64,000 bases of DNA from a virus. Of the stretch, positions 62,085-64,000 are shown one piece after another (the first letter of the stretch is position 1; each line of letters begins with the position of its first letter). The notes below the pieces were generated by a model that saw nothing but the letters and a program-made list of their open reading frames with translations, had not been told where the DNA came from and did not search any database. Made by a program: the position numbers and the translations under genes. Location: IMG/VR virus record IMGVR_UViG_3300018411_000639, positions 48,617 through 112,616 of that record. One strand, 5' to 3'.

Positions 62085-62456
62085 ATGAACACAACTACTA
62101 CTAACACAACTACTCGCAACGAAATGGTAAGACGCAACCGACGTAACCTAGCATGGATCGCAGTGGGCTTGATTGCTGCTATCGGGGTATTCCTTTGTTG
62201 GGATGCGATTACCTACATGGTTCAGTATAACTGGTCTCCTGTACCTCATTCTCATAATCGTGATGTTATGGCTTATGAAGTAACAGATGCCCTTACTACG
62301 CAGGCAGGGATACTGAATATGTTCACATTGCCTCTATTCCTTGTGATCGCTGTAAATACTGTATCTCTTGTTGTTCGTATCTATGTCAACCGTAACAAAT
62401 ACTCTGCACAGGTAGTCAACACAGAGTCCGTCGTTACTGCTAAGAAAGCTGCTTAA
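62085..62456 (+). CDS. Small membrane protein with two TM segments
   Basis: The ORF is open from 62055, but TGGAGG lies 7-8 bases before the ATG at 62085, which is the better start (123 residues). After a Thr/Asn-rich N-terminus and a basic stretch (RRNRRN) there are two hydrophobic helices (AWIAVGLIAAIGVFLCWDAI and MFTLPLFLVIAVNTVSLVV), with a soluble loop between them. Function unknown; a phage membrane protein of the accessory region. Confidence 0.65.
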   Translation: MNTTTTNTTTRNEMVRRNRRNLAWIAVGLIAAIGVFLCWDAITYMVQYNWSPVPHSHNRDVMAYEVTDALTTQAGILNMFTLPLFLVIAVNTVSLVVRIYVNRNKYSAQVVNTESVVTAKKAA

Positions 62457-62491
62457 TCTTTACCCATACAAACATATTAGGAGGAATTATC

Positions 62492-63058
62492 ATGCAAACA
62501 ACTAACCTTAACACTATCAGCCGCATCAAGAACAATCTAAGACTACACGTTCGTATCGTCACATCAGCTAGTGACATCATCAGAACGATGAAGGACGAGA
62601 GTCTGAACCTCGTGGAGTACCAAGTGATGGAGTCCTTCGAGGGAATCACTGTAGTCAAGTCCGAGCAAACGCTAGGTGTATTGGGCGCCGCTGTTGCTTG
62701 CGTCACTTATGACATGTTTGGTGATCGGATCATCTACGTGGACAGCTTCTTTGAAGCCTTATCCCCTGACGCGCAGGAGTTCGTCTTATGGCATGAGGTA
62801 GGTCACACCAAGGATGCAGAGCTTGTTCCGGCCCATCTCCTTGTAGGTCAAGTCAGGCGCAGAGTTTCTCTGTTGAGAGGTGAGGTTTCTCGAGAGGAAG
62901 CTTTCGCAGACGACTACGCTGCTTCAAAGATGGGATCTGATCGAGCAGTTTATGCACTAAATGAGCTGCTTCTCTTTTCATCATCTCTCAAGGTTTTGGG
63001 TACGGATGCTGAGGTGAAGCTCAGAATTGATCGCATCCAAGCAGGACGCAGAATCTAA
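62492..63058 (+). CDS. Zinc metalloprotease-like protein (HExxH)
   Basis: AGGAGG precedes the ATG. This 188-residue protein has HEVGH (H101, E102, H105) in LWHEVGHTKD, and a downstream REEAFADDYA (E135/E136, D140) that fits the third ligand of gluzincin or ImmA-like zincins. No signal peptide is seen, so it likely acts in the cytoplasm. Possible roles are cleavage of a host or phage regulator. The fold is not confirmed. Confidence 0.72.
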   Translation: MQTTNLNTISRIKNNLRLHVRIVTSASDIIRTMKDESLNLVEYQVMESFEGITVVKSEQTLGVLGAAVACVTYDMFGDRIIYVDSFFEALSPDAQEFVLWHEVGHTKDAELVPAHLLVGQVRRRVSLLRGEVSREEAFADDYAASKMGSDRAVYALNELLLFSSSLKVLGTDAEVKLRIDRIQAGRRI

Positions 63059-63209
63059 ACACCCTGTATCAAACTCGTTAGGGCGAGTATAAACAGACTT
63101 TAAGCCCTAAGCGTCTAGCCTCTCTATGGGGGCTAGGGTAGTAACTAGATTTACTAGCAGAGCACACTGCAAACAAAGCCGTGCATTTGCACAAAGAAAG
63201 GACTCTATC
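63059..63209 (+). other. Gene-free region with a possible pseudoknot
   Basis: ACTCG-TTAGGG-CGAGT forms a hairpin (63073-63088) whose loop TTAGGG can pair with CCCTAA at 63105-63110, an H-type pseudoknot. A second stem CTAGCC/GGCTAG (63115-63136) follows. No T-run and no gene seen. Confidence 0.4.
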
Positions 63210-64000
63210 ATGACTACATCTACTACTCAATTCAACACAATGACTAAGGCAGCTCTATTCGCTTTTGCTGCAGAAAAAGGCATCAAAGTCTTGAAGAAGA
63301 TGGACAAAGCAACTCTTATCCAAACGATCGTGACAGCTCTTGCTCAACAGCCTGCTGAGGCGCCAGCCGAAGCACCTACTGAACAAGTAGAGGAGATTGT
63401 TGTCCTTGGCTCTATCCTTGGCGGTGTGAACTACGACGATCTAGCGGAGATTGTTGAGATCGCAGAGGAAGAAGAAGTCGTAGAAGAGGAAGTTGTTGCC
63501 CCTACACAAGAACCAGTTCAACCCGTAGCTGTCGGTAGCTATGTGAAATGGGTGAAAGGTCCTTCTTACTTCAAGGTGAACCGCTATGGCTACAAGGACT
63601 CTGTCTACACTGCTGAACTTGTATCCAAGAAGAACGCTACAGACAAAGAGCTGTCTTTCCACTATGTACCTGCTGACTTCATCGGTACAGTCCAAGGGGT
63701 TACGTTCGTACCTGTTACTCGTCAAGAGGTCGCTCTGGCATACAAAGCGAAGTCAGCCCCTAAGTCACCCATCAAGTCAGCCCCTAAGTCTGCACCTGCT
63801 GTTCGTGAAACGACTCATGCGAACTCTAAGCGTTTCGTTGTGAACGTGACAGAGAACAGATTCGGCTACCGTAACTGGTCCATCACAGACAAAGTGACTA
63901 AGAACACCTTCCCTGTAGAAGAAGGCAAGTCTGTTACTCGCATGGTGCGCTCTTACCAAGCCCGCGTTAAAGGTGTGGCTGCTAAGGTGACGATCACAGA
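63210..64000 (+). CDS. Acidic/basic-linker protein, partial
   Basis: Open from an ATG at 63210 (AGAAAGGA upstream) to the right edge, at least 263 residues. The N-terminal 45 residues (TKAALFAFAAEKGIKVLKKM) look like a small SAP/Rho-N-type helical motif. Then come an Ala/Pro/Glu-rich stretch, a folded region (SYVKWVKGPSYFKVNRYGYK), a SAPKSP-type Lys/Pro linker and another folded region (FVVNVTENRFGYRNWS) similar in pattern to the first. Function unknown; a nucleic-acid-associated role is possible. Confidence 0.65.
   Translation, partial: MTTSTTQFNTMTKAALFAFAAEKGIKVLKKMDKATLIQTIVTALAQQPAEAPAEAPTEQVEEIVVLGSILGGVNYDDLAEIVEIAEEEEVVEEEVVAPTQEPVQPVAVGSYVKWVKGPSYFKVNRYGYKDSVYTAELVSKKNATDKELSFHYVPADFIGTVQGVTFVPVTRQEVALAYKAKSAPKSPIKSAPKSAPAVRETTHANSKRFVVNVTENRFGYRNWSITDKVTKNTFPVEEGKSVTRMVRSYQARVKGVAAKVTIT

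Noticed and set aside
1-64000. tRNA genes, CRISPR arrays and insertion sequences
   Set aside because: Looked for cloverleaf-type tRNA ends, regularly spaced repeats and transposase genes by eye and saw none; a tRNAscan run would be needed to exclude tRNAs.

Overview
The window looks like 64 kb of a large contractile-tailed phage (or prophage) of a Gram-positive, Bacillota-type host. Evidence: a terminase large subunit, portal, prohead protease/scaffold, HK97-like capsid protein, contractile sheath and tail tube lie in order on one strand; ribosome binding sites are strong AGGAGG types; four good sigma-A-like promoters are visible, two of them with TG-extended -10 boxes; the holin is of the phi-LC3 type; and the endolysin carries LysM and SH3 domains. 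I could not assign a genus. No tRNA, rRNA, IS element or CRISPR array was seen.

Layout. From about 60.4 kb down to base 1 all genes are on the minus strand and are read right to left: (i) 60.5-59.7 kb, a small promoter-operator unit with a basic coiled-coil protein and an 86-residue HTH/zinc-ribbon protein, closed by a terminator; (ii) 59.6-54.2 kb, packaging region with a gene-free stretch holding two 34-bp direct repeats with a palindromic core, a cysteine-cluster protein in the small-terminase position, three small Gly/Ala-rich proteins and the large terminase; (iii) 54.1-52.6 kb, a lysis cassette (amidase, holin) with its own promoter, inserted before the head genes; (iv) 52.6-46.3 kb, portal, protease/scaffold, second head protein, major capsid protein and an acidic/Lys-rich protein; (v) 46.2-18.4 kb, about 28 kb of modular adhesin or fibre proteins (Ig-like, discoidin-like, lectin-like, YD-repeat and repeated VYVNG-type domains); (vi) 18.4-7.8 kb, neck and tail proteins, with the sheath present twice, the tube fold three times (two copies fused to peptidoglycan-binding and SH3 modules) and the chaperone-like protein twice; (vii) 7.8-0 kb, a 1910-residue protein in the tape-measure position that carries a PD-(D/E)XK nuclease domain and a degenerate SNase-like domain, followed by a protein with a DnaQ-like 3'-5' exonuclease domain that runs off the left edge. 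From 61.0 kb rightwards four genes are on the plus strand (a likely early or accessory block): an acidic coiled-coil protein with an internal start, a small membrane protein, a zinc metalloprotease-like protein and a partial acidic protein.

The most interesting signal is a near-palindromic 14-bp motif, TGTCGGAATTGACA (TGTCAATTCCGACA on the sense strand of the late genes). I found five exact copies and four with one mismatch. Four copies sit on or just downstream of sigma-A-like promoters (60.5, 54.05, 37.35 and 19.3 kb); one lies just before the HTH gene; four are inside genes, where they are read in different frames. The dispersion and nearly uniform orientation recall the stoperators of mycobacteriophage L5, and suggest one repressor controlling the late strand. 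The nearby HTH/zinc-ribbon protein is the best local candidate, but that link is inference.
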